A stretch of DNA of 64,000 bases from Bacteroidales bacterium (lineage in GTDB: Bacteria > Bacteroidota > Bacteroidia > Bacteroidales > UBA932), in assembly GCA_009774765.1 (NCBI GenBank), contig VSOK01000005.1:1-64000 (forward strand). Reading direction: 5' to 3'. The position numbers were made by a program, and so were the translations under genes. The notes below the pieces were generated by a model. The model was given only the letters and a program-made list of their open reading frames with translations. It was not told the origin of the DNA and did not search any database. Shown piece by piece: positions 26,573 through 35,352 of this stretch (position 1 is its first letter; each line of letters starts with the position of its first letter).

Positions 26573-27481
26573 ATGAAAAAGATATATAATATCATTATAT
26601 GCCTTGCGCTCGGATGCCAATTGTCCGCAGTCCAGTCCTGCAGTGAAAAGGATCCGGTCGCTTCAATGCTGGAGCAGTGCGATGCAGTCTCCGTGATTAT
26701 GAAAGACACTTCCTTTGTACTTTCCAAAGGTGTTGAATACTCGGAACTGACACTTAAGACTTACGACAATGCACAGCAGCAGATATATCTGCTCAAAATG
26801 GACCCGCACAGCGGATACAGGCTGAAAATGGTGCTTCCGGACAACTGTACATACATTTCGGAAGGATGGAAAAAACAGACGCTTACCGGAATGGCTGATA
26901 TGCTGTCGGACGCAGGATACGAAGTGGCCGCTATGACAAATGCCGATTTCTGGAACACCAGGGAGCCTGTCAATCCGCGTGGACCGGTACACTGCGAAGG
27001 CATTACTGTAAGTTCCTCATGGGACTACAGCGAAAGAGTGCCTCAGCAGGCATTGAGCTTCGTCGGAATCCGCAAGGACGGGACTCCGGTCATCAGTGGA
27101 AGGTCATTATATGAAACAGCCTCATCAGAACTGGCCGAGGCCTGCGGTTCAGGAATCATAATGCTGGCAGACGGCAAAGTGACAGAAGACAGATATAATC
27201 TCCGTGACCCGCGTACTGCAATAGGATACGAATCAGACGGGACATTATGGCTGCTTGTGGCTGACGGAAGAGGGTTTTCCGGAGCCTCAGGCCTTACATA
27301 CAGGGAAATGGGAGAAATATTCCTCGCGCTCGGATGCGAAGCGGCAGTCAACCTTGACGGAGGCGGCTCGGCCCAGATGCTCATACGTGACCCCGGGACA
27401 GGAGAAAGGCGGATAGCCAACTCACCCTGCGACGGAAAAGAACGCCCTGTCATAAGCGGCTGGGCAATAATCAAAAAGTAA
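26573..27481 (+). CDS. Phosphodiester glycosidase family lipoprotein (NAGPA/DUF2233), copy 2
   Basis: 302 residues, lipoprotein (Cys-23 after AVQS). It shares all catalytic blocks with the upstream copy: AAMTNADFW (Asn-Ala-Asp where copy 1 has Asn-Gly-Asp), NPRGPVH, RDPRTAIGYESDGTLWLLVADGR and NLDGGGSAQML. The two genes are clearly tandem duplicates, and one 39-bp stretch is identical at DNA level (26432-26470 and 27349-27387). Small active-site differences suggest they act on related but different linkages or positions of the same glycan. Confidence 0.88.
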   Translation: MKKIYNIIICLALGCQLSAVQSCSEKDPVASMLEQCDAVSVIMKDTSFVLSKGVEYSELTLKTYDNAQQQIYLLKMDPHSGYRLKMVLPDNCTYISEGWKKQTLTGMADMLSDAGYEVAAMTNADFWNTREPVNPRGPVHCEGITVSSSWDYSERVPQQALSFVGIRKDGTPVISGRSLYETASSELAEACGSGIIMLADGKVTEDRYNLRDPRTAIGYESDGTLWLLVADGRGFSGASGLTYREMGEIFLALGCEAAVNLDGGGSAQMLIRDPGTGERRIANSPCDGKERPVISGWAIIKK

Positions 27482-29320
27482 ATGACTATGAAAAGGATAT
27501 TGACAAAAATAGTTTTCTTCGCGGCGGTTCTGTCCGGTGCCGCGGCGTGTGAAGACAATGACAGCATTCAGACTGAGACTCCGGCTCCAAGGCTTATTTC
27601 CATAGTGCCGAGGACAGGATATTCAGGATGCACCGCAATAATTTCAGGAGAATATTTCTCAGACAATCCCCAGGAGAATGTCGTGATTATGGACGGGAAC
27701 GAAATACCCGTCACCTATGCCTCTCACAACAGGCTCACACTTACAATGCCGGAGCACGAGCTCGGCAAAGTGGAGATCCAAGTCAGCGTCAACGGCAAAG
27801 ACGCTCCGGCACCGCTGCAATTCACTTATTCGGAACTGCCTGAAATCATAATGACAGTATCATCCGTTCAGCCGTCCGCAGGCTATGCCGGAGACAGGGT
27901 ATTAATCAGCGGTGATAATTTCAGCACCGTCCCTGACGGCAACAAGGTGACCTTCGGCGGAGTCAAGGCGGAGATCATATCGGCCACACAGAATTCACTT
28001 GAGGTAATCGCTCCGGAGCACGGACGCGGAAAAGCCGAAGTGACAGTGGAGGCAATAGGACAGACGTCAAGCGTATGGTTCACATATATGGAACTTATGA
28101 TAGATTCCAACAGCCCTGACACAGGAGCTGAAGGCGTTGAGGTCACAATCAAAGGAGAAGGCTTCAGTACCATAGCGTCAGAGAACAATGTCACTGTAAA
28201 CGGCATTCCTGCATCCGTAAGCAAGGCTTCCGCAAATGAACTTACGGTCATAATGCCGGACAATCCGGAAGGCACATATCCGTTTGTCATCACAGTCGGA
28301 GGAAGGACAGTGACAGGAGGCTCATTCACCTACTCAGGATGCTGGAGGGTGGAGACAGTGCTTGGAGCCGCTTCTGGAGTGACAGGAAATGTCGAGGGCA
28401 CAGGCAAAGACGCAAGGCTCTGGTATGCCCAGGATATAGTCCTGAAAGGAGACGGCAGTTATCTTATGACTCTGCGTCAGAAAGACCACGGAATATATAT
28501 GGTTACAGGCGACTATACTTTCAAAAAACTCGTCAACCAGAATGACAATGCGGGGCTTCTGAACGGTTCGTTCCCGTGGGGATGCGCACTTGACTCCAGA
28601 GAGACATTATACCTTGCGGCCAAAGGTGGAGGAAAGCTTCTGGAATACACCGCAGACGGCACACTTTCCAATTATACTGTTGAAGGACTGACAATCACCG
28701 GGATGAACCCTATGGATGTGGTAATCGACAGGGAAGACAACATCTATCTTCTGCTCAGGGGGAACAGCTCTGCCGGAAACGGCAAATTGGCCAGGATCAA
28801 GGACAGGAAACTTACCGCGACTTATGATCTGACAGGAATGAAACTCTATGAGTCCCTGCTTCTGAGCGACGACGGCAAAAAGATATTCCTTTTCGGCAAT
28901 GATACGGGCAACATCAGAATGATCGATCTGGAGACAGGACAGAATACCGTGATAGCCGGTACAGGGACAAGACACAGCAACGCATCCAACTATACCGACG
29001 GTACTCCGGGAAATCCTTTATCCGCTACGTTCAACATTATAGAAGGTGCCGTATTCACACCGGACGGGACCATACTGTTCGGTGACTCTATCGCCGCAAC
29101 CGTAAGGCAGTTCAAACCAGGCCCCGGAGGGGACTACACACAAGGGACTGTCACCACCATTGCAGGAAAGGCATACGAGAAATCAGCCCAGGCGGACGGT
29201 CAGAGCACAGGTGCAAGATTCACATATCCCAACGGGATGTGCTTCGCCCCGGACGGAAAAACAATCTATATGATTGACGGAACAGGAAGTGCAACTTTGA
29301 GAAAAATTTATTACAGATAA
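27482..29320 (+). CDS. IPT/TIG and NHL-repeat lipoprotein, putative surface glycan-binding protein
   Basis: 612 residues, lipoprotein (Cys-23 after SGAAA). Three IPT/TIG immunoglobulin-like repeats lie at about 35-120, 122-205 and 206-285, each with the GYxGxxxxIxGxxF pattern. A six-bladed-type NHL propeller follows (WYAQDIVLKGDGSYLMTL, NPMDVVIDREDNIYLLLRG, VFTPDGTILFGDS, MCFAPDGKTIYMIDGTG). Such proteins in polysaccharide-utilisation loci usually occupy the surface glycan-binding slot after SusD. It abuts the glycosidase gene with no gap; an ATG two codons in (27488) is an alternative start. Confidence 0.85.
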   Translation: MTMKRILTKIVFFAAVLSGAAACEDNDSIQTETPAPRLISIVPRTGYSGCTAIISGEYFSDNPQENVVIMDGNEIPVTYASHNRLTLTMPEHELGKVEIQVSVNGKDAPAPLQFTYSELPEIIMTVSSVQPSAGYAGDRVLISGDNFSTVPDGNKVTFGGVKAEIISATQNSLEVIAPEHGRGKAEVTVEAIGQTSSVWFTYMELMIDSNSPDTGAEGVEVTIKGEGFSTIASENNVTVNGIPASVSKASANELTVIMPDNPEGTYPFVITVGGRTVTGGSFTYSGCWRVETVLGAASGVTGNVEGTGKDARLWYAQDIVLKGDGSYLMTLRQKDHGIYMVTGDYTFKKLVNQNDNAGLLNGSFPWGCALDSRETLYLAAKGGGKLLEYTADGTLSNYTVEGLTITGMNPMDVVIDREDNIYLLLRGNSSAGNGKLARIKDRKLTATYDLTGMKLYESLLLSDDGKKIFLFGNDTGNIRMIDLETGQNTVIAGTGTRHSNASNYTDGTPGNPLSATFNIIEGAVFTPDGTILFGDSIAATVRQFKPGPGGDYTQGTVTTIAGKAYEKSAQADGQSTGARFTYPNGMCFAPDGKTIYMIDGTGSATLRKIYYR

Positions 29321-30522
29321 TGAAACGTTTAACAGCAATAATATTGGCTGCAATCTTTGCGGGAGCGATTTTCAGTTCCTGCAAAGAAGACAGATATGTG
29401 GCATCTGTGACCGGACTGCAGCTTGTCAGCGTATCCCCTCCGGCCGGATATTCCGGAGGCATAATCAAAATCCTCGGAAGAAATTTCAGCGAAACATTCG
29501 GCGGGAACAGAGTATTTGTGGGAGAACTTGAAGCGCAGGTGCTCGAGTACAATGCCTGGGACCTTACCATAGTGCTTCCGGTCCAGGATCCCGGAATCTA
29601 CAGCATTACGGTGGAGACTCCAGAAGGTACTGCAAGCGGGCTCAAGTTCGAATACAAGGAAAAGCCTGAACACGAATATATCCTCTCCACAATAGCAGGA
29701 GGTGCCGCCGGATTTGAAGACGGCAACGGGGCGGCGGCCAAGATACACCAGCCGGAAGGTCTCGCTATGGACCGCAACGGAAATCTTTGGATTACCCAGC
29801 GCGGAAGCCAGGGATGGGCTATCCGTAAAATGGACAGGAACTTCAATGTGACAACTGTTGCGGCCACTGAGCTTCCGTGGCATTGCTCATTTGACCGGGA
29901 TGGAAATTTCTATTTCACCGCAAAAGACAAGAAAGCCGTCTACAAGGTGACTCCGGACGGGACTTTGAGCCCTGAAGCGGTAACAGGGGCAGACCTGGAC
30001 AACCCGATGGATGTCGAATTTGACAATGACGGAGCAATGTGGATTGCAAGCCGCAACAATAACAAGGTCTACAAAGTGGTCTCAGGCACAGCGGTAAGGA
30101 CATACGACATAAAATTCCCTACCTGTCTGGCTGTTGACATGAAAGGACGTATGATTGTCGGTTCCACTACCGCAGGGTATATGTATATGATTGACGGCGA
30201 TGATGTCGTGCCTATAGCCGGGAACGGGACAAACGCCAAAGCAGAAAATCCTGACGGCAATTCAGGAGACACATCCACAGCCAGCGTCGGACAGACCAAC
30301 GGAGTATTCTGCGCATCTGACGGCTCAATCTGGTTTGCGGATACGATAAACCAGGCAGTACGCAGGCTCACTCCTGACGTTTCCGGTGATTTCACAAAGG
30401 GAAAGATAGAGACGGTCGCACGCGGCTTCTATCCGTCAGACGTATATGTGACCGATGACTGCAGCAAGGCTTATATATCCTCCGCCGCGACCCATACGAT
30501 AAGACTTATAGAAATATTCTGA
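29320..30522 (+). CDS. IPT/TIG and NHL-repeat lipoprotein, smaller paralogue
   Basis: 400 residues, lipoprotein (Cys-21 after AIFSS). One IPT/TIG domain at about 32-115 (VSPPAGYSGGIIKILGRNFS) is followed by NHL repeats (QPEGLAMDRNGNLWITQRGSQG, NPMDVEFDNDGAMWIASRNNNK, TNGVFCASDGSIWFADTINQAVRRL). It has the same design as the preceding gene with two fewer IPT domains. Start and stop overlap by one base (TAATG), so translation is coupled. It is probably a second surface binder for the same substrate. Confidence 0.85.
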   Translation: MKRLTAIILAAIFAGAIFSSCKEDRYVASVTGLQLVSVSPPAGYSGGIIKILGRNFSETFGGNRVFVGELEAQVLEYNAWDLTIVLPVQDPGIYSITVETPEGTASGLKFEYKEKPEHEYILSTIAGGAAGFEDGNGAAAKIHQPEGLAMDRNGNLWITQRGSQGWAIRKMDRNFNVTTVAATELPWHCSFDRDGNFYFTAKDKKAVYKVTPDGTLSPEAVTGADLDNPMDVEFDNDGAMWIASRNNNKVYKVVSGTAVRTYDIKFPTCLAVDMKGRMIVGSTTAGYMYMIDGDDVVPIAGNGTNAKAENPDGNSGDTSTASVGQTNGVFCASDGSIWFADTINQAVRRLTPDVSGDFTKGKIETVARGFYPSDVYVTDDCSKAYISSAATHTIRLIEIF

Positions 30523-30533
30523 AAAATCAGGCT

Positions 30534-31061
30534 ATGTCTTCAGACAAACAACTGATACGCAGCATCAAAGAAGGTGACAGCAAAAGTTTTGAGGAACTGT
30601 TCAAAAAATATTATGACAGGTTCTTCTCATTTGCCTGTGCCCTTCTCAACGACAGGGATGCGGCGGAAGACATACTTCAGAACGTATTTTTGAAATTGTG
30701 GACAGGCAGGGAGAGGCTGGACGAGAACCGCTCTATCTCCAACTATCTCCTTGTCAGCATCCGCAATGAAATATATGACTATCTCTGCCTGAAGTACAAC
30801 AGGACCGTTGTCCACTGCGAACCTCCTGACAGAGAGGAGCATTCCTCTGATACGGAGGAAAAGATAATGTATATGGAGACATCCCGGATGCTTGACAGGA
30901 TCATCCGGGAAATGCCTCCTCAGAGACAGAAGATCTTTATGATGTCCAGATATCAGCAGATGTCGGCAAAGGAGATCGCTGAAGCCCTCGACCTTTCAAT
31001 CCGCACGGTAGAAAGGCATATACATCTGGCCCTGCAAGATTTAAGAAACATTTTGTCCTGA
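30534..31061 (+). CDS. ECF sigma factor, Bacteroides expansion family
   Basis: 175 residues. Region 2 is at about 10-78 (FEELFKKYYDRFFSFACALLNDRDAAEDILQNVFLKLW). Region 4 is at about 115-172 (MPPQRQKIFMMSRYQQMSAKEIAEALDLSIRTVERHIHLALQDLR). This is the usual partner of a FecR/SusC-STN pair, here the one at 20-24 kb. In most such loci the sigma gene comes first; here it is eighth in the operon, so its own synthesis would rise only after the operon has been switched on. Confidence 0.93.
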   Translation: MSSDKQLIRSIKEGDSKSFEELFKKYYDRFFSFACALLNDRDAAEDILQNVFLKLWTGRERLDENRSISNYLLVSIRNEIYDYLCLKYNRTVVHCEPPDREEHSSDTEEKIMYMETSRMLDRIIREMPPQRQKIFMMSRYQQMSAKEIAEALDLSIRTVERHIHLALQDLRNILS

Positions 31062-31066
31062 CATTT

Positions 31067-32155
31067 ATGAATAAAATGAAAAGAGTCCTTTCCGTCTTGG
31101 CGGCATCTGTCCTGACCGTATCGGCGACATACGCACAGACAACCTATATTGATGCATCCAGGCTTGCCGTCACAGGCAGGCCGTTTCCTGTCAGAGAGCC
31201 GTTTACAAGGATCGACACGGCATCTTTCAGACTTCCGGACAATACGACAAGCCGTTATGCCTGCTTTTCAACAGGGTTGGCAGTGCTTTTCACGACTGAC
31301 AGCAGGAACATTTCTGCCAAATGGAAGACATCCGGCTCCAATGCCTTGGACAATATGAACGCCATTGTGCAGAAAGGCCTGGATCTGTATATCAGGAAAG
31401 ACGGGAAATGGACATTTGCCGGAGTCGGAAGACCTTCTATGAAAAAGCCGCCTTACGACACGCACAAGAGCAGTATAGTTTCATCTATGGAGGAAGGCAT
31501 AAAGGAATGCCTGCTTTATCTTCCTCTTTTTGACAAAGTTGATTCCCTTGAGATAGGAGTGGATGAAGGCGCATTTGTCAAAGCCGGCGAAATTCCGGAA
31601 AGTCCCAAAGTCGTATTCTTCGGATCAAGCATTACACACGGGGCTGCAGCAAGCCGTCCGGGGATGGCTTTTCCGGCACGGTTCGGACGGGACAACGGAA
31701 TAGAAGTGTACAACCTCGGATTCAGCGGGAGTTCCAGACTCCAGGAGGAATTCGCACACATTCTGGCCGGAATCGAAGCTGACGTATTTGTGCTCGACGC
31801 ATTCTCCAATCCTTCAGCAGAGGAGATATATTCAAGGTTCGACCGGTTTGTCGACATTCTGCGCAAGGCCCATCCGGATACTCCCCTTATATTTCTTCAG
31901 ACAGAACGCAGGGAGACACGCAATTTTATAACGGCCGTCGAGAAGAGCGAAGCAGCCAAGCAGAAAGCGGCGGAGGAAGCAGTGCGGGAAAGGATGATGA
32001 ATGACTCAAACATCCATTTCATTGACTCTGACGACTTCCTCGGCAATGACCATATTGCTACCGTCGATGGAGTGCACCCCACAGACCTTGGCTTCACACG
32101 AATGCTGTCTGTCATAACTCCGGTCATCCTGTCTGCCATAGAATCAGAACCCTGA
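31067..32155 (+). CDS. SGNH/GDSL-family hydrolase, secreted
   Basis: 362 residues with a Sec signal (ending ATYAQ). Residues about 25-165 form a beta-rich domain common before this hydrolase class in Bacteroidota. The SGNH core has FFGSSITHG with nucleophile Ser about 188, YNLGFSGSS (block II Gly), and DGVHPTDLGF with the catalytic Asp-334/His-337 pair. Relatives remove acetyl or other esters from glycans. It is the last gene of the operon, 5 bp after the sigma gene, and would deacylate the same glycan. Confidence 0.88.
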   Translation: MNKMKRVLSVLAASVLTVSATYAQTTYIDASRLAVTGRPFPVREPFTRIDTASFRLPDNTTSRYACFSTGLAVLFTTDSRNISAKWKTSGSNALDNMNAIVQKGLDLYIRKDGKWTFAGVGRPSMKKPPYDTHKSSIVSSMEEGIKECLLYLPLFDKVDSLEIGVDEGAFVKAGEIPESPKVVFFGSSITHGAAASRPGMAFPARFGRDNGIEVYNLGFSGSSRLQEEFAHILAGIEADVFVLDAFSNPSAEEIYSRFDRFVDILRKAHPDTPLIFLQTERRETRNFITAVEKSEAAKQKAAEEAVRERMMNDSNIHFIDSDDFLGNDHIATVDGVHPTDLGFTRMLSVITPVILSAIESEP

Positions 32156-32182
32156 TCCGTACGGCAGGCAATAGGTCAGATG

Positions 32183-32213
32183 TTCGGGATTTAAAGAAAA
32201 GTTTATATCTTTG
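32183..32213 (+). promoter_or_regulatory. Promoter for the His-rich protein / TonB receptor unit
   Basis: TTCG (32183-32186, one mismatch to TTTG), 19 bp, then TATCTTTG (32206-32213), a consensus -7 box, 11 bp before the ATG at 32225. The leader is therefore very short. Confidence 0.6.
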
Positions 32214-32224
32214 CCGTCCTTGAA

Positions 32225-32578
32225 ATGATGAAGACAACAGAAAAACTTAAAGGAATTCTGACAGGAATGCTTGCACTCCTGTATCTTGTCTCATTTATCA
32301 ATCTGACATTTTTTACACACTCCCACTGCTCTCCTGAAGGAAGAATAACACATTCACATCCGTACCAGTCGTCTTCACACACCCACAGTACGGCAGAATT
32401 CCAATTCATCCCCTCAACCGGAAATTTTATCGCCATCATAACAGCAACGGCGGATCCGCTGTTTATAGAAGTGATGACAGGAGATGTGTCAGGAATCTGT
32501 AAAGACCTGACCGGAACTGACGCAGGAAACAGAGCAAATCCCAGAGCACCACCGGCGACAGCATTTTCCAGATCCTGA
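32225..32578 (+). CDS. Small His-rich membrane or secreted protein
   Basis: 117 residues. A hydrophobic segment at about 8-30 (ILTGMLALLYLVSFINLTFF) is followed by a cluster of His: FTHSHCSPEGRITHSHPYQSS then SHTHS. The His/Cys cluster suggests transition-metal binding (zinc or copper), but no known family is recognised. A consensus promoter lies directly upstream and a TonB receptor follows 93 bp later in the same direction, with a structured leader between. A second ATG lies one codon in. Confidence 0.6.
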   Translation: MMKTTEKLKGILTGMLALLYLVSFINLTFFTHSHCSPEGRITHSHPYQSSSHTHSTAEFQFIPSTGNFIAIITATADPLFIEVMTGDVSGICKDLTGTDAGNRANPRAPPATAFSRS

Positions 32579-32607
32579 CGATCCGGAAACTATCCTAAAT
32601 CAGATAA

Positions 32608-32641
32608 GAATCATCCATATAACCGGATGATTCCGGTTTTT
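32608..32641 (+). promoter_or_regulatory. Candidate attenuator with two mutually exclusive hairpins
   Basis: Stem 1: GAATCATCC (32608-32616) pairs with GGATGATTC (32625-32633), 9 bp. Stem 2: AACCGGA (32621-32627) pairs with TCCGGTT (32632-32638), 7 bp with a 4-nt loop, and runs into TTTTT. The two use overlapping bases, so only one can form. Stem 2 resembles a terminator and stem 1 an antiterminator, 31 bp before the receptor start. No known riboswitch class was recognised. Confidence 0.4.
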
Positions 32642-32671
32642 AGTGCGAATCAGACAAAACAGATTTCAAGA

Positions 32672-34984
32672 ATGTCAAAAAACACCATTTTATTGTGGTG
32701 CACTGTAATTGTGTGCGCCATATTGTGCAATCCATATAAAGCAAATTCACAAGGGAAAAATATACCGGACGCGAACATAGTAGGTCACGTCATCAGCAAA
32801 TCAGGTAAAACCCATCTCCCGTATATAACAATAGGCATTGAAGGGACAAATATCGCCACTATGACAGACGCGACAGGACACTACCTGCTGAAAAACCTTC
32901 CAGAAGGGGAACTGTCCGTTGTTGCAGCCTGTCTCGGCTACAAGACAATCTCCAGAAAAGTCATCATCTCAAAAGCGGAAATCATTGAAATCAATTTTGA
33001 AATGGAAGAAGACGCGCTGAACCTTGACGGCACCATTGTCTCGGCCACAAAAAACGAAACAAACAAGAAGACATCATCAACCATAGTAAACGTCTTGTCT
33101 TCCAAGCTTTTCAGTACCGTATCGTCAAACACGCTGTCAGAAAGCATTTGTTTCCAGCCTGGAGTCCGTGTAGAAAACAGCTGTGCGAACTGTGGGGCTG
33201 TACAACTGAGAATCAATGGCCTGGAAGGTCAGTACACACAGATGCTTCTGGACAGTGCACCCATATTCAGCTCCCTGGCAGGGGTATATGGTCTGGAACA
33301 ATTGCCGGTATCAATGATAGAGCGCGTGGAAGTAATCCGCGGAGGAGGTTCCGCGCTGTTCGGTTCCAATGCCATAGGAGGAGTAGTGAACATCATCACC
33401 AAAGAGCCTCTGCGAAACAGTGTCACTCTTTCTGAAAGTCTGAATGTATTCGGGAAGAATTCAATCGACAACAATACCTCACTCAACGGTTCATTCGTAT
33501 CCGATGACTACAAGACAGGAGTATACCTTTTCGGGCTGCTCAGAAACAGAAGCGCATACGACAGGAACGGAGACGGATTTTCCGATATACCGGAACTCAA
33601 TTCAAGTACCTTGGGCTTCAGAGCATACCGAAAAATAAACACCCGTTCAAAACTTACTGCAGAATACCATCATATAGGTGAGTACAGGAGAGGAGGCGAC
33701 AGGCTGGACCTTCAGCCCCACGAAGCGGAAATTGCGGAGCAGACCAGACACAACATAGACGGAGGAAGTCTCCGGTATGATTTCTTCTCAAAAGACTCCA
33801 GACACCTTCTGAGTGTCCACACAGCAATGCAGCACATAGACAGAAAAAGCTATTACGGGACCAATATGAATCCTGATGCATACGGAAACACCAAGGACCT
33901 TTCCGTTAACAGCGGAATACATTATACCTGGAAAATCAACAGGCTGATCTGGAGTCCTTCCGACCTCAGTTTCGGAATAGAATACAATTACAATGCTCTC
34001 CACGACAATATGCTCGGATACGGCAGAGAGCTGAAGCAGAACACTTCAATATTCGGAGGGTACATACAAAACGAGTGGAAAAGCAAGACGGTCAATCTTC
34101 TGGCCGGAGCAAGAATCGACAAACATAATCTTATGAAAAATCCTGTCATAAGTCCGAGAATAAACATCAGGTACACTCCTGTGGATTGGATAGGATTAAG
34201 AGCAAGCTATTCAAGCGGCTTCCGCGCCCCTCAGGCCTTCAATGAGGACCTGCACATAGAAGCCGTCGGAGGAACCGTATCCATAATAAGGCTTGCTCCT
34301 GACCTCAAGCCGGAATATTCACATAGTCTGTCCGCCTCAGCGGATTTCTATCACAATTTCGGAAGAGTTCAGACAAATCTTCTTGTAGAAGGCTTCTACA
34401 CAAGACTGAACAATGTGTTCGAGCTTATAAACACAGAGACATTCGACAGTTACGGTAACCTTATCTTTGAACGTACCAATACTTCCGGAGCGCAGGTGAC
34501 AGGCCTGAATACAGAACTGATGATAGGGATTCCTGAAATCTTCGACATACAGATTGGATATACTTTCCAGAAAAGCCTTTTCCTGAAAGATTTCGAATGG
34601 TCCACAGACATTGCTCCACAGCGCAATATGTTCAGATCTCCGGACCATTATGCTTACATTACCTCAAATTTCCATATATGGAAGACATTGAAACTTTCCG
34701 TATACGGGAATGTGACCGGACCTATGCTTGTACAGCATACATCTACAGGAGAAAATATTCCTGATTCAGAAAAATGGACGGAAACATTCGCAGATGCCGG
34801 ACTTAATCTGTCATACGAATTCAAAATCTCAGGCAACTTCAGGATAGAGACCAATGCCGGTGTCAAAAATATGTTTGACCAGTTCCAGAAAGACCTTGAT
34901 TACGGAGCGACCAAAGACGCAGGCTATATCTATGGTCCGACTATGCCACGCACCTGGCTTGTCGGGGTCAAATTCAAGTTATAA
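32672..34984 (+). CDS. TonB-dependent outer-membrane receptor with CxxC in the plug
   Basis: 770 residues from the ATG at 32672, preferred because it gives a normal signal peptide (MSKNTILLWCTVIVC, ending KANSQ). The open frame extends to 32627 through the leader hairpins. Carboxypeptidase-regulatory-like domain at about 32-115; plug with VENSCANCGAVQLRINGLEG (Cys-171 and Cys-174) and RVEVIRGGGSALFGSNAIGGVVNIITK; barrel ending WLVGVKFKL. No SusD neighbour, so it is more like BtuB/CirA-type receptors for metals or cofactors. The plug cysteines and the His-rich neighbour point to a metal or metallophore; the substrate is unknown. Confidence 0.88.
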   Translation: MSKNTILLWCTVIVCAILCNPYKANSQGKNIPDANIVGHVISKSGKTHLPYITIGIEGTNIATMTDATGHYLLKNLPEGELSVVAACLGYKTISRKVIISKAEIIEINFEMEEDALNLDGTIVSATKNETNKKTSSTIVNVLSSKLFSTVSSNTLSESICFQPGVRVENSCANCGAVQLRINGLEGQYTQMLLDSAPIFSSLAGVYGLEQLPVSMIERVEVIRGGGSALFGSNAIGGVVNIITKEPLRNSVTLSESLNVFGKNSIDNNTSLNGSFVSDDYKTGVYLFGLLRNRSAYDRNGDGFSDIPELNSSTLGFRAYRKINTRSKLTAEYHHIGEYRRGGDRLDLQPHEAEIAEQTRHNIDGGSLRYDFFSKDSRHLLSVHTAMQHIDRKSYYGTNMNPDAYGNTKDLSVNSGIHYTWKINRLIWSPSDLSFGIEYNYNALHDNMLGYGRELKQNTSIFGGYIQNEWKSKTVNLLAGARIDKHNLMKNPVISPRINIRYTPVDWIGLRASYSSGFRAPQAFNEDLHIEAVGGTVSIIRLAPDLKPEYSHSLSASADFYHNFGRVQTNLLVEGFYTRLNNVFELINTETFDSYGNLIFERTNTSGAQVTGLNTELMIGIPEIFDIQIGYTFQKSLFLKDFEWSTDIAPQRNMFRSPDHYAYITSNFHIWKTLKLSVYGNVTGPMLVQHTSTGENIPDSEKWTETFADAGLNLSYEFKISGNFRIETNAGVKNMFDQFQKDLDYGATKDAGYIYGPTMPRTWLVGVKFKL

Positions 34985-35081
34985 TGACACAATTAATCGG
35001 CACCAAATCAAACGGCACAAAAGCTGAATAGAAATTGATTTTCTGCCGTCGTCTCCTGATTTCACATCCTGCTCTGGCAAT

Positions 35082-35251
35082 CATACAAATCACGAGCAGG
35101 GGTCTTCCCCGTAAGTACAACATTATCAACTATATACAGAAACGCACCCTGCTTTGCCCCTCCATTTATACGGGGGCAAAGCAGGGTACACTTTCATATA
35201 TATATTATTATCAATGATTTGCAAAACACTCCCCTGCTCGTGATTTGTATG
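35082..35251. repeat. Nested palindromes: 21-bp inverted repeat enclosing a 15-bp hairpin
   Basis: The outer arms 35082-35102 and 35231-35251 are perfect reverse complements (core CACGAGCAGGGG). Inside, ACCCTGCTTTGCCCC (35146-35160) pairs perfectly with 35173-35187 around a 12-nt loop. Both inverted repeats contain GCAGGG. No flanking target duplication was found. It could be a small non-autonomous mobile element (MITE-like), a REP-type element or a structured RNA; copy number elsewhere would decide. Confidence 0.7.
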
Positions 35252-35352
35252 CCATCCGGGAAAAGTGTCACAGAAAACAGTCATAACAGAAAACACACCA
35301 GCGGTAACCTTCTCCTCGACCCTTGTCTTGTAATCTACTAATTACCAAATAA

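Noticed and set aside
35083..35250. Integron attC site
   Set aside because: The arms lack the GTTRRRY core and no integrase or cassette array is nearby.
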